A DNA stretch of 64,000 bases. Origin: Rhodocytophaga aerolata. GTDB lineage: Bacteria; Bacteroidota; Bacteroidia; Cytophagales; 172606-1. The notes below the pieces were generated by a model. The model was not told the origin of the DNA. It searched no databases and worked only from the letters and a program-made list of their open reading frames with translations. Every line of letters starts with the position of its first letter. The stretch's first letter is position 1. Positions 52,618 to 61,097 of the stretch are shown here, one piece after another. The position numbers and the translations under genes were made by a program. The stretch lies in the NCBI RefSeq assembly GCF_030503435.1, contig NZ_JAUKPO010000038.1, forward strand, positions 1 through 64,000, written 5' to 3'.

Positions 52618-53556
52618 TTAGGAGATGATAGTTTTAAAAAGCTCAACCGTCTGGTGGTAATCTTTCTGAAGTTGTACCTGTAAAGCATGCATGTTGTCAA
52701 ACTTTTGATCTTTCCGGATGAGTTCCATAAAATAAATAGCCAACCTGTCTCCATAAATGGTTTGATTGAAATCAAAGATATTTACTTCAATGCTTCTCAT
52801 TTTGCCATCTATGGTCGGACGACTACCGATATACAGCATTCCTTGATAAAGTTTATCAAGGTGAGCCACTTTAACTGCATAAATGCCATCCATGGGTACT
52901 AATTTGTATGCCTGTTCAAGGTGAATATTTGCTGTGGGAAATCCCAGTTGGCGGCCAATCTGATCTCCTGCGACAACTCTGCCACTCAGTGTATAAGGAC
53001 TCCCCAGGTATTCATTAGCGATATGAATATTGCCTTCCATCAGTGCATGGCGGATTCTGGTAGAGCTAACTCCCACATCATCAATATCCTGACGGGGAAT
53101 TTCTTCTACTTCAAACCCATAGGTAGAGGCGTTCTGGATCAGGTGTTCAAAGCTCCCTTCTCTGTTTTTTCCAAACCGGTGGTCATAGCCAATCACCAGT
53201 TTTTGGGTGCCTATCTTTTCAACCAGAATCTGGGTAATAAATTCTTTAGAACTTAGTTGTGAGAACTCTTTGGTAAAAGGAATAATAACCAGATGGTCTA
53301 TCTGATGCTTGTCCAGAAGTTCTATTTTTTCATCTATGGTAGAAAGTAGTTTAAGGTCTGCACTATCTGTAGATACAATGAGCCTGGGGTGTGGCCAGTA
53401 AGTAATCACTACGGTTTCTCCCTGATGCAACCGGGCCACCTCCCGTAAACGGGCAAGTATTTTCTGATGACCTACGTGTACGCCATCGAATGTGCCGCTG
53501 GTAACGACTGCAAAAGGTAATTTGGTAAAATGATCAAGTCCCTGGTGTACCTTCAT
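52618..53556 (-). CDS. ribF: Bifunctional riboflavin kinase/FAD synthetase
   Basis: A 312-residue enzyme making FMN and FAD. The N-terminal adenylyltransferase has VTSGTFDGVHVGHQKIL (HxGH-type loop) and VIGYDHRFGKNREG; ISSTR-like VSSTRIRHALMEG closes it. The C-terminal kinase begins with GRVVAGDQIGRQLGFPTANI (GRxLGFPTAN) and contains the NIFDFNQTIYGDRL segment. The start at ATG 53556 is right for the family; the frame opens at a TTG a few codons earlier. It overlaps the truB stop by 23 bases, so they are cotranscribed, the usual Bacteroidota arrangement. Confidence 0.95.
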   Translation of the reverse strand: MKVHQGLDHFTKLPFAVVTSGTFDGVHVGHQKILARLREVARLHQGETVVITYWPHPRLIVSTDSADLKLLSTIDEKIELLDKHQIDHLVIIPFTKEFSQLSSKEFITQILVEKIGTQKLVIGYDHRFGKNREGSFEHLIQNASTYGFEVEEIPRQDIDDVGVSSTRIRHALMEGNIHIANEYLGSPYTLSGRVVAGDQIGRQLGFPTANIHLEQAYKLVPMDGIYAVKVAHLDKLYQGMLYIGSRPTIDGKMRSIEVNIFDFNQTIYGDRLAIYFMELIRKDQKFDNMHALQVQLQKDYHQTVELFKTIIS

Positions 53557-54226
53557 GTGTTTGCCCAAGTGATTGTATAAATTGTTCGATGGTTAATGCC
53601 TCTGCTACAGTAAACTCTCCAATTCTGACTCTGCGCAGCTCAGATAAGTAGGCACCCGAATGCAGATATTGTCCGAAGTCCCGTACCAAACTGCGAATAT
53701 AGGTACCTTTAGAACAAATAATACGAAAATGTACCACAGGAAAGTCAATATGGGTAATATCAAATGCCTGCACATACACTTCACGCGCTTTTAACTCCAC
53801 TATTTCCCCTTTACGGGCTTTTTTATACACCCGCTGTCCATTTACCTGTATGGCTGAATATACAGGAGGAACCTGCTGAAGCATACCAGTTAACGAACTG
53901 GCTGCTTCCTGAAGCATGGCCGGAGTAATATGTTCAATGGGATAGGAATGATCGAAATCTGTTTCCAGATCTACAGATGGCGTGGTTTTACCAAGTACCA
54001 GTTGGCCGGTATACTCTTTCTCCTGCGCCTGATACAGGTCTATACTCTTTGTTTTTTTGCCTGTACAAAGAATTAACAGGCCGGTTGCCAGGGGGTCCAG
54101 GGTGCCGGCGTGTCCTATCTTCTTTATTTTTATGGTATTTCTGATTTTTCGCACTGCATCAAAGGAAGTCCAGCGGTAGGGCTTATCAATCAGCAGCACT
54201 TCTCCTTCTTCAAAGTGATAAGGCAT
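53534..54226 (-). CDS. truB: tRNA pseudouridine-55 synthase
   Basis: A 230-residue TruB enzyme that isomerises U55 of tRNAs. [17 protein letters not shown] begins the fold; [16 protein letters not shown] carries the catalytic Asp; [30 protein letters not shown] and [12 protein letters not shown] are all family motifs. It is shorter than proteobacterial TruB, lacking the C-terminal PUA domain, as is normal in Bacteroidota. It lies between uppP and ribF on the minus strand; a weak 9-bp inverted repeat (54248-54276) separates it from uppP. Confidence 0.95.
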   Translation of the reverse strand: MPYHFEEGEVLLIDKPYRWTSFDAVRKIRNTIKIKKIGHAGTLDPLATGLLILCTGKKTKSIDLYQAQEKEYTGQLVLGKTTPSVDLETDFDHSYPIEHITPAMLQEAASSLTGMLQQVPPVYSAIQVNGQRVYKKARKGEIVELKAREVYVQAFDITHIDFPVVHFRIICSKGTYIRSLVRDFGQYLHSGAYLSELRRVRIGEFTVAEALTIEQFIQSLGQTHEGTPGT

Positions 54227-54336
54227 ATGGAAAGGGAATAAGTTGAATCAACTGAGCCTTGGATTTGCTCAGTTGATACGTGTAAAGTAAAATAGTTCTA
54301 GGATGAAAGGACTAGTCCCTGCAGCCTATTGCCGGA

Positions 54337-55116
54337 TCAGACCTCTAAGTCTACCCCCATCATAAATAAGATCAACAGCAGCAACCCAAGGGCAATCCGG
54401 TAATATCCGAATACCTTAAATCCATATTTCGTTAGAAAAGAGATAAAAAACTTGATAGCCAGCATAGCTACGATAAATGCTACCACATTGCCAATCAGTA
54501 AGGTATCAATGTTCTGTATGGTTATGTATTTGTAATCTTTTAACAGCTTGTATCCGGAGGCAGCAAACATCGTAGGCACGGCTAGAAAGAAAGAGAACTC
54601 TGCTGCTGCTTTCCTGCTTAATTTTTGAGTCATGCCACCAATAATGGTAGCAGCCGAGCGCGAAACGCCGGGGATCATAGCTAAGCACTGAAACAACCCA
54701 ATGGTAAATGCCTTTTTGTGATTTACCTGATCTAGTTCATTTTCCGGATTATTAAACAGGCGGTCAATGAAAATCAATACAAAACCTCCCACTAACAACA
54801 TTACCGCAACTACCACCACATTTTCTAACAAGGCATCAATTATATCAATAAACAGCAGTCCGAAAATGGCCGATGGAATAAAAGCAATAAATAGTTTTAA
54901 ATAAAATTCAAAAGATTGAAAGAAACGCCGCCAGTATAGCACAACCACTGAAAGTATGGCGCCAAATTGTACATTAACGGTAAATATTTTGGTAAACTCT
55001 TCCTCATTGATCCCCATCATTGCAGAGGCGATAATCATATGTCCGGTAGAGGAAATGGGTAAGAACTCGGTAAGTCCTTCAACTATTGCCATAATAATGG
55101 CCTCTATTACATTCAT
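54337..55116 (-). CDS. uppP: Undecaprenyl-diphosphatase
   Basis: A 259-residue integral membrane enzyme that dephosphorylates undecaprenyl pyrophosphate for the cell-wall lipid cycle. [17 protein letters not shown] is the conserved (E/Q)xxxE-type active-site region with PISSTGH, and [16 protein letters not shown] supplies the second conserved PGxSRS motif. About seven to eight helices are visible. Its start codon overlaps the DUF3098 stop by four bases (ATGA), so the two are translationally linked. The standard Bacteroidota order ftsX-DUF3098-uppP-truB-ribF is kept. Confidence 0.96.
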   Translation of the reverse strand: MNVIEAIIMAIVEGLTEFLPISSTGHMIIASAMMGINEEEFTKIFTVNVQFGAILSVVVLYWRRFFQSFEFYLKLFIAFIPSAIFGLLFIDIIDALLENVVVVAVMLLVGGFVLIFIDRLFNNPENELDQVNHKKAFTIGLFQCLAMIPGVSRSAATIIGGMTQKLSRKAAAEFSFFLAVPTMFAASGYKLLKDYKYITIQNIDTLLIGNVVAFIVAMLAIKFFISFLTKYGFKVFGYYRIALGLLLLILFMMGVDLEV

Positions 55117-55322
55117 TTTTTTGGATTACGTAAGATGGCAAAAAATTCAATTATAAATCCGATCATGACGATGATGGGGCCAACCGTTAAGCCTAATACA
55201 CCAAAACCGAAAGGTTCTTTATCCAGGGACATAATGATGAAGCCTAGAATTAGTACAGCTATGCCAGCCAGCATAAGTATGTAATTTTGTTTGCCAAAGG
55301 CCATTTTACTTTTATTTTCCAT
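55113..55322 (-). CDS. DUF3098 family membrane protein
   Basis: A 69-residue protein with two transmembrane helices ([20 protein letters not shown] and [19 protein letters not shown]) and a basic C-terminus (LRNPKK). The motif FGKQNYILM near the N-terminus is typical of DUF3098. The family is confined largely to Bacteroidota and regularly sits between ftsX and uppP, as here, suggesting a role in envelope biogenesis or cell division, but no activity is known. Its stop overlaps the uppP start. Confidence 0.9.
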   Translation of the reverse strand: MENKSKMAFGKQNYILMLAGIAVLILGFIIMSLDKEPFGFGVLGLTVGPIIVMIGFIIEFFAILRNPKK

Positions 55323-55458
55323 ACACGTGTTTGATGGTTGAAATGAAGAGCGGAATGAGGAGTAATAAGCTAAAAGTTATTGTTCAAAAATACACCGATT
55401 GAATTATATGTTAGATAGCTATATTTTTATTAAATTGTTATTTCTGCAAGCAGCCTTA

Positions 55459-56358
55459 TTAATAGAGTTCATCTAGAGACATCTGTAAGTATTTGTTTAC
55501 GGATCTGTATGAACTGAATAACGAGATAAGTGGCCCGAGTATACAGAGCCCAGCCAGAAGAAGGAATATTTGCTCCTGTACCTGTAACATTACCAATTCT
55601 TTTATCTGGGTATTTGCATATTGCAGCAACACATACAGTAAAACCGCAGCCAGAATCCCACTGAGAAAACCTTGCCCCAACGAGCGGAATAAAAAAGGAC
55701 GCTGGATAAACCAGGAGGTGGCGCCCACCAACTGCATACTGCGGATGAGAAATCGTTGCGAGAATAAAGCCAGCTTAATAGTATTGTTAATAAGGATGGT
55801 TATGGTAAAAAGCAACAAGGCCGCAAAAACCAGCAAGACAAACGATATCCGGTAGATATTGCGATTAATTTCCTCTACTAGGTTCTCTACATACGTAGCT
55901 TCAAAAACACCTGGTATTTTCTCTACATCCTGCTTAATCAGTTGCATTTTACGGTTGTCGTAAAACTCCGGCTTAATCTTAATTAAATACGCATCTCTTA
56001 ATGGATTTTCACCTAGCAAGGTCATAAAGTTTTCTCCGGTAGCTTCTATAAATTTTTTGGCTGCTTCGTCTTTATGCACAAATTGAATCTGAGGGGTATT
56101 CTCCTTTTTTTCCAGATAAGGCCGCTTCTGTAAAGCTTTCTCCACATTAGCTGTTTCTTCTTGCGAAAGGTATCTGTCCAGGTAGATTTGAATTTCTATA
56201 CTTTCCCTGACAATACTGGAAAGTTTGCTGGCATGTAAAAGTAATAGACCGCCTAACCCAATCACAAACAAAGCCATGGTGAGGCTAAAAACAACAGTAA
56301 AAAACGGGTAACTGCCTAATCTTTTTTTTCGCTTATATGTTATTTCCTGTACTTGCAT
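55459..56358 (-). CDS. ftsX: Cell division permease-like protein FtsX
   Basis: A 299-residue four-helix protein of the FtsX/MacB permease family. Helix 1 (FFTVVFSLTMALFVIGLGGLLLL) follows a short cytoplasmic start with KRLGSYPFF. A periplasmic ECD (~50-165) contains IEIQIYLDRYLSQEE and GENPLRDAYLIK. The remaining three helices include VLLVFAALLLFTITILINNTIKLALFSQRF and RSMQLVGATSWFIQRPF, a cytoplasmic loop matching the FtsX signature (M(k)LVGAtxxFIrxPF). With FtsE it regulates peptidoglycan hydrolases at division. A TACCTTTG -7 element lies 18 bases upstream. Confidence 0.95.
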   Translation of the reverse strand: MQVQEITYKRKKRLGSYPFFTVVFSLTMALFVIGLGGLLLLHASKLSSIVRESIEIQIYLDRYLSQEETANVEKALQKRPYLEKKENTPQIQFVHKDEAAKKFIEATGENFMTLLGENPLRDAYLIKIKPEFYDNRKMQLIKQDVEKIPGVFEATYVENLVEEINRNIYRISFVLLVFAALLLFTITILINNTIKLALFSQRFLIRSMQLVGATSWFIQRPFLFRSLGQGFLSGILAAVLLYVLLQYANTQIKELVMLQVQEQIFLLLAGLCILGPLISLFSSYRSVNKYLQMSLDELY

Positions 56359-56375
56359 TGAATAAAATCAGGCAG

Positions 56376-56383
56376 CAAAGGTA
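56376..56383 (-). promoter_or_regulatory. -7 element upstream of ftsX
   Basis: On the minus strand TACCTTTG matches TAnnTTTG exactly and lies 18-25 bases before the ftsX ATG, giving a very short leader. No clean -33 TTTG is seen at the expected distance. Confidence 0.45.
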
Positions 56384-56425
56384 AGAATTTATTTCTATTG
56401 TTATTTCCATTGATGGGGCAAAAGC

Positions 56426-56459
56426 AAAAAACCTTTCCTGATTCGAGGAAAGGTTTTTT
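56426..56459 (-). terminator. Terminator of the sigma/anti-sigma-like operon
   Basis: AAAAAACCTTTCCT (56426-56439) and AGGAAAGGTTTTTT (56446-56459) form a perfect 14-bp stem with a 6-base loop. On the minus strand it ends with a T run, 72 bases after the stop at 56531. Confidence 0.88.
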
Positions 56460-56530
56460 TAAAATATGTATACTCTTTTTACCTCAATGCCTGTACTTAT
56501 TATTGGATCAGGTGTATGAGCGCATGACAT

Positions 56531-57430
56531 TTATGGATTATTTGACTTATAAGACTCAAGTGCTTTTATCTCCTGTTGGTCATCTACTAATTGTATAGGA
56601 GAGATCTGAGGCTGATTGCGGTTTAGCTTATAAAATTTGCCATCATATAGCAAAAAGCGTTGAGTCTGGTCTGGTAGATCAATAATTTTATAAGGTTTTT
56701 CAAAGCCATATAAAAACAACTGGCCGTTGGTATACTTATACTGCAATTTATATTTGGATGTATTATTATCAACAATAATTAATGTTGGTTCGGCACTGGC
56801 AGCCGGTTTTGTTACACCACTTTCTGGGAGTACTAGTTTATCATCTTTTTGGATTTCCTCTTCTTCAACGATAGCCTGGGTAGCTTCAACTACTACTGGA
56901 GCTATGGTTGTTTGTGTATTTTTTGCAGGTGTTGTTTTTTTTGGCGCAGGATTAACATTTGCAGGACTTGTTACCGTTTCAGGCATGTTACTGTCTGCTG
57001 TGTCGTAAGTGTCTGCTAAAGCAATAGTATTTTCAGAAGTTACTTCACTAGGGTTGGTTGCATGTTGTGAATCCACAGGCATTTGAGAAACGGCACCGGA
57101 AAGCTGCGTAGATGACAGATCCTTCCCTGAGTCTTTAAAAATTAGAAAGCCGGCTACACCAACAATGGCAATACCTCCCAGAATAGCACCTCCTACAGTA
57201 AAGTCGCCTGGTGAACTTTTGCTACTCACATCAATCTTATTCAACCGCTGCTTTAATTCATTTTTCCGGTAATCACTAATAGAGGCAATAATGTCTTTCT
57301 GCAAGGTAAGTTCATTTTGCAAAAGGGGATCTTGCCGCAATTGTTCTTCCAACTCCAGTCGTTCTTTTTCTGTAAGTTCGTTTCTGATGTACGCTTCTAA
57401 CTTTTCCGAGTAGTTTAATCCTTTGTTCAT
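56531..57430 (-). CDS. Putative anti-sigma factor-like membrane protein
   Basis: A 299-residue protein. Residues ~1-60 are a charged helical region resembling the cytoplasmic part of Bacteroidota anti-sigma factors (EKLEAYIRNELTEKERLELEEQL; the pattern NxLtxxErxxlExxL is common in them). A single transmembrane helix follows at ~80-98 (VGGAILGGIAIVGVAGFLIF). The rest is a Ser/Thr/Pro/Ala-rich linker (TPAKNTQTTIAPVVVEATQ) and a C-terminal beta domain (YKLQYKYTNGQLFLYGF, TQRFLLYDGKFYKL). It starts 3 bases after the sigma factor stop, which strongly suggests partnership. Confidence 0.7.
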   Translation of the reverse strand: MNKGLNYSEKLEAYIRNELTEKERLELEEQLRQDPLLQNELTLQKDIIASISDYRKNELKQRLNKIDVSSKSSPGDFTVGGAILGGIAIVGVAGFLIFKDSGKDLSSTQLSGAVSQMPVDSQHATNPSEVTSENTIALADTYDTADSNMPETVTSPANVNPAPKKTTPAKNTQTTIAPVVVEATQAIVEEEEIQKDDKLVLPESGVTKPAASAEPTLIIVDNNTSKYKLQYKYTNGQLFLYGFEKPYKIIDLPDQTQRFLLYDGKFYKLNRNQPQISPIQLVDDQQEIKALESYKSNNP

Positions 57431-57433
57431 ATT

Positions 57434-57973
57434 TTAGTCTAGGAAATCCGAGGCCTTGTATTTCGATTTAATTAATTCGTCAAGCTCTTTTTTACACTTA
57501 TATTTTTTCGTCTTCGCAGTATCCGCATTGGCAAACCCCATTTTCTCGGCTATGTCACTCATCGATAGATTATCGAAATAGTAATAAGTTAAGATTTTCC
57601 GGCATGTTTCGCCCAGGTTGTTTATAGAGTTATTTATAATTTCAATACGCTCCCGACGGTCTACATCATTAATTTCAGGGCTGTCTTTTTCTTCACTGCT
57701 AAGTTTGCTTTTTCTTTCCAGCTCTTTGCGCCACAAATTCTGGCATATGCTGTAAATAAAGGTACTTATCTTAGAAGAAAGCACAAGATTGCCACTTACA
57801 GCTTTCTGCCAGAAAACAATTAAAGCATCCTGATAAATATCTTTTGCTTCGTCTTCAGTACCACTGTTATTAATGACCATTTTGGTCATCATCTTGTAAT
57901 TTTTTTTATAAAGGTAATCTAGTGCGCCTTCATCTCCTTGTCGTATCCTGGCAAGTATCTCGCTATCCTTCAT
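57434..57973 (-). CDS. ECF-type RNA polymerase sigma factor
   Basis: A 179-residue sigma-70 family protein. Region 2 runs through about residues 10-75 (IRQGDEGALDYLYKKNY, AKDIYQDALIVFWQKAV, STFIYSICQNLWRKEL), and region 4 through ~115-175 (INNLGETCRKILTYYYFDNLSMSDIAEKMGFANADTAKTKKYKCKKEL, of which SMSDIAEKMGFANADTAK is the helix-turn-helix). Groups of this type work with a membrane anti-sigma factor encoded next to them; here that is the following gene. The ATG at 57973 matches; the frame opens earlier with TTG at 57985. Confidence 0.9.
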   Translation of the reverse strand: MKDSEILARIRQGDEGALDYLYKKNYKMMTKMVINNSGTEDEAKDIYQDALIVFWQKAVSGNLVLSSKISTFIYSICQNLWRKELERKSKLSSEEKDSPEINDVDRRERIEIINNSINNLGETCRKILTYYYFDNLSMSDIAEKMGFANADTAKTKKYKCKKELDELIKSKYKASDFLD

Positions 57974-58243
57974 TATCAAAAGCAAAGCTTTAAGGTTTAA
58001 TACTCAATGTAAAAATTTGGTAACCGGATTATTTTAAATAAAACTGTTAAATTATATTTAAAAGGTAAAACAACTTTTCTTCTTTCAATTTAACAGAATA
58101 TTAATCAAAATAGCAAATGCAAGCATGCATGCGAACGATCGTATATGTAAGTTAATTTGTAGATTATTTTCCTCTTATACTACCATTACCTGCAAATGGG
58201 TTGCCTTTTCAGCCACAGAAAAACAAATTCCTTTCTCATTTGC

Positions 58244-58906
58244 CTAATTTATTCTCTTCACCACTGTACCTGCTATAGCAAACACCCTGCTTTCAGGTTC
58301 AGGATTAATAATTGCTTTCCCCGTGAAACTGCCAAAAGCAGGTAAGATACCTGTTGATTTCCCAAAATAAAAACAAGGTAACGTAAGAACTTGCTTTCCT
58401 TTGCCATATAGTGTAACTGCCGGATGGATATGTCCACAAAGTGTATAATACGGTGAAGGTTCTGTAAGAGGAGTGTGAGAAAATATAAACGGAGGATTAA
58501 GTAAAGATTGCATACAAAGACTTATCGTAGCTGTATCATAAAATGACTTAGGTAGAATATCATGGTTGCCTTTCACTAAAGTAAATCTGATATGCTGATA
58601 GTTTAAAACCCATTTTGAAAATTCAACGCAGGCATGGTTTGCCTGACTATGAAACAGATCACCTAAAAATACTACTTCCTGAATAGTATACTGGTTTAAA
58701 ATTCTATCTAAAACAGGATAATCAGTGATTGCAACTGTTTGTGGAACAGCTATTCCTGACTTTCTGAAATGATTTACTTTACCCAAATGAACATCTGCTA
58801 CTAATAAAATTCCTTTTTCTTTCCAGATTATTGCTTTTTCAGGAAGTAATACTAATGTTTGCTCCAATAAAGAAAATGTATAAGCTCCGTTGGCTAAATC
58901 TGACAC
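58244..58906 (-). CDS. pdeM: PdeM, ligase-associated DNA damage response endonuclease
   Basis: A 220-residue calcineurin-like phosphoesterase. GILLVADVHLGKVNHFRKSG gives the D-x-H ligand and the typical HLGKxxHFRxxG segment of PdeM; VVFLGDLFHSQAN supplies GDxxH, FTLVKGNHDIL the GNHD, and YYTLCGHIHPAV the GHxHP. LPCFYFGKSTGILPAFGSFTG is diagnostic for the ligase-associated PdeM group, usually found with LigD/lhr-type genes. None are adjacent here. It has a GTG start at 58906. It probably works in DNA end processing. Confidence 0.9.
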   Translation of the reverse strand: MSDLANGAYTFSLLEQTLVLLPEKAIIWKEKGILLVADVHLGKVNHFRKSGIAVPQTVAITDYPVLDRILNQYTIQEVVFLGDLFHSQANHACVEFSKWVLNYQHIRFTLVKGNHDILPKSFYDTATISLCMQSLLNPPFIFSHTPLTEPSPYYTLCGHIHPAVTLYGKGKQVLTLPCFYFGKSTGILPAFGSFTGKAIINPEPESRVFAIAGTVVKRIN

Positions 58907-59195
58907 GTAAAAGTAATTTTTAATAGCTCATTAAATATAAATTTTATAAAATTAGCCCTTTTTATATTTCTACAGAATATATTTTGAACAGGATTATCAT
59001 AAAAAGGTCTTATGTTTTTCGGTATTATATTCAAATTAACATTACTCTTACTGCTATTTACCTGCTTGTAGTTTTTGTGATCGTTTGTTTGTAAGATGAA
59101 AAAAGAATAGGCACTTGGCTATATATTTATGATCTCTGTTGAAATGAGCTTATTAAAAGAGCTATTGTATAGTTAGTTGCATCAGCCTAATAGTA

Positions 59196-60191
59196 ATGAA
59201 TAAAAAAAGGAATCGGCATCCGGTAAAAACCTATTTTGATGGTATCCTTCGTTCAGACAGGCTACTCTTAAGCCAGGCAATCACGTTGGCAGAGAGTAAC
59301 CTGCCGGCTGATCAAAAATTAGCTCAGGAGCTATTAACACAAGTATTGCCTCATACCGGGCGTGCTATCCGCATTGGTATTACAGGTGTGCCGGGAGTAG
59401 GCAAAAGTACATTTATCGAAGTATTTGGTAAAATAATTACCTCTTTAGGGAAAAAGCTTGCCGTATTGGCAGTAGACCCAAGCAGTCAGCGGACCAGGGG
59501 AAGTATTATGGGCGATAAAACCCGTATGGAAACATTATCTAATGATCCACTGGCTTATATCAGGCCCTCGCCTGCAGGAAACTCATTGGGAGGGGTAACC
59601 AGAAATACCCGGCAAGCATTGCTTCTTTGTGAAGCTGCCGGGTATGAAGTGATTATTATTGAAACTGTTGGCGTCGGGCAATCGGAAACAGCTGTGCATG
59701 GAATGGTTGACTTTTTTCTATTGCTCGCTTTAGCCGGGGCTGGCGATGAACTACAAGGAATAAAAAGAGGAATTATGGAAATGGCGGATGCCATTGCTAT
59801 AACCAAAGCCGACGGACAAAATAAGCAGGCAGCAGAACAAGCCGCTGCGATGTATAAAAATGCCTTGCATCTTTTCCCTCTCTCAGAAAAAAAATGGAAT
59901 CCGCCGGTTGTTACCTGCTCAGCTTACACACAGGAAGGTATTAGGCAGGTTTGGGAAATTATTACCGTCTATCATCAACAAATGCAAGCCAGCGGTTACC
60001 TTTTGAAAAACCGGCAAACCCAAAGCCTGCAATGGATGTATGAAACAATCAAACAAGGTCTGGAAGGCAATTTTTATAATCATCCCCAAATACAAGCCCA
60101 GCTGCCAGTAATAGAACAGGAGGTAATTAATGGTCAATTGCCCGCATTGACGGCTGCTCTTCACCTGTTATCTCTGTTTAAGGTGTCCTGA
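59196..60191 (+). CDS. meaB: Methylmalonyl-CoA mutase-associated GTPase MeaB
   Basis: A 331-residue G3E GTPase. RIGITGVPGVGKSTFIE is the Walker A, LAVDPSSQRTRGSIMGDKTRM the switch region, IIIETVGVGQSETAV the DxxG-like element, and ITKADGQN the guanine-specificity site (xKAD). This is the MeaB/ArgK group, which protects and loads B12 methylmalonyl-CoA mutase. The C-terminal dimerisation helix includes LLSLFKVS. The mutase genes are not next to it here, as is common. The start ATG 59196 gives the usual basic N-terminus (NKKRNRHPVKTYFDGIL). Confidence 0.95.
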   Translation: MNKKRNRHPVKTYFDGILRSDRLLLSQAITLAESNLPADQKLAQELLTQVLPHTGRAIRIGITGVPGVGKSTFIEVFGKIITSLGKKLAVLAVDPSSQRTRGSIMGDKTRMETLSNDPLAYIRPSPAGNSLGGVTRNTRQALLLCEAAGYEVIIIETVGVGQSETAVHGMVDFFLLLALAGAGDELQGIKRGIMEMADAIAITKADGQNKQAAEQAAAMYKNALHLFPLSEKKWNPPVVTCSAYTQEGIRQVWEIITVYHQQMQASGYLLKNRQTQSLQWMYETIKQGLEGNFYNHPQIQAQLPVIEQEVINGQLPALTAALHLLSLFKVS

Positions 60192-60248
60192 GGGTGTAGA
60201 TGATAGGTTGGGAATTTATTTTGAGGAAAAATATGTTATCTAACCTGT

Positions 60249-60995
60249 ATGAACATTTGGTTAGGAATAATGAAACAGCAGATAAGGATATTTTTGTTGG
60301 AAGTTGTAGCAATCATCTATTTACTTATCAAAGGTTTTTTCCTTTTAGGAAGGAAAGCTGCCCAGTACCTCTATACTCACCGGATTCAGATTATACAACA
60401 TAAACTTACGTTACCCACGCTGATCCTCTTATCTATCATCTGGACTGGGTTTTCTTCTTTCAAAAATGTGGCTGCCATTCAACCAAGTCAACCAAGCTCA
60501 GTTTCTCTACAAACAGAAATGGTTACAGATGAAGTTGTGCCTAGGGTAATCCCCGTCAATCGGCAGGAAGAACAGGAAACCTCAGCGGATGATAGCAATG
60601 CTGAAGAGCCTTTCCGGGATACCAAGCTTGTAGCCCATATCATGGACTGGGTAGGCACGCCTCACCGCGACAACACACAATCCAAAAATGGGACAGACTG
60701 CTCAGGCTTTGTGCAAGCCGTTTTTCAGGATGCGCATGGCATTGAACTAAGCCGCAGTTCCAAAGCTATGTATGAAAAGGATGTCTATAAAATTCATAAA
60801 ACCGATTTACAAGAAGGAGATCTCGTGTTTTTTAATACGTTTGGGAACAGTATTTCCCATGTAGGCATCTATTTAAAAGACGGAAAATTTGCTCATACAT
60901 CTTCTTCCAGGGGGGTTACTGTAAGCTCTCTACAAGACAACTATTATCAAAAAAAGTATAGAGGGGCTGGAAGAGTAAAAGACTTGGTCAATTGA
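60249..60995 (+). CDS. C40 family peptidase (NlpC/P60) with membrane anchor
   Basis: A 248-residue peptidoglycan endopeptidase. Two hydrophobic segments near the start (IRIFLLEVVAIIYLLIKGFF and LPTLILLSIIWTGFSSF) anchor it, followed by a Ser/Glu/Gln-rich linker. The NlpC/P60 domain covers ~125-245: KNGTDCSGFVQAVFQDA contains the catalytic Cys, NSISHVGIYLKDG the His, and GKFAHTSSSRGVTVSS the third polar residue. LQEGDLVFFNT is typical. It cuts peptide cross-links in the wall, likely in the periplasm. ATG 60270 is an alternative start. Confidence 0.9.
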   Translation: MNIWLGIMKQQIRIFLLEVVAIIYLLIKGFFLLGRKAAQYLYTHRIQIIQHKLTLPTLILLSIIWTGFSSFKNVAAIQPSQPSSVSLQTEMVTDEVVPRVIPVNRQEEQETSADDSNAEEPFRDTKLVAHIMDWVGTPHRDNTQSKNGTDCSGFVQAVFQDAHGIELSRSSKAMYEKDVYKIHKTDLQEGDLVFFNTFGNSISHVGIYLKDGKFAHTSSSRGVTVSSLQDNYYQKKYRGAGRVKDLVN

Positions 60996-61038
60996 CCGGT
61001 TATCTACAATTATGTAAAGCGTATTACCTGATAATTTG

Positions 61039-61046
61039 TATATTTG
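61039..61046 (+). promoter_or_regulatory. -7 element of the glycerate kinase gene
   Basis: TATATTTG matches TAnnTTTG exactly, 51 bases before the ATG at 61098. A -33 TTTG is not evident. It supports the downstream ATG rather than the open-frame start at 61044, which would fall inside the promoter. Confidence 0.5.
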
Positions 61047-61097
61047 TCAGGCTGCCGGAGACTACCTGCCTGCCTAAACTTTCCGGCTGTCTGCCCA

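Noticed and set aside
54248-54276. 9-bp inverted repeat between uppP and truB as a strong terminator
   Set aside because: The stem is short and lacks a T tract on the minus strand; it may be a weak attenuator at most.
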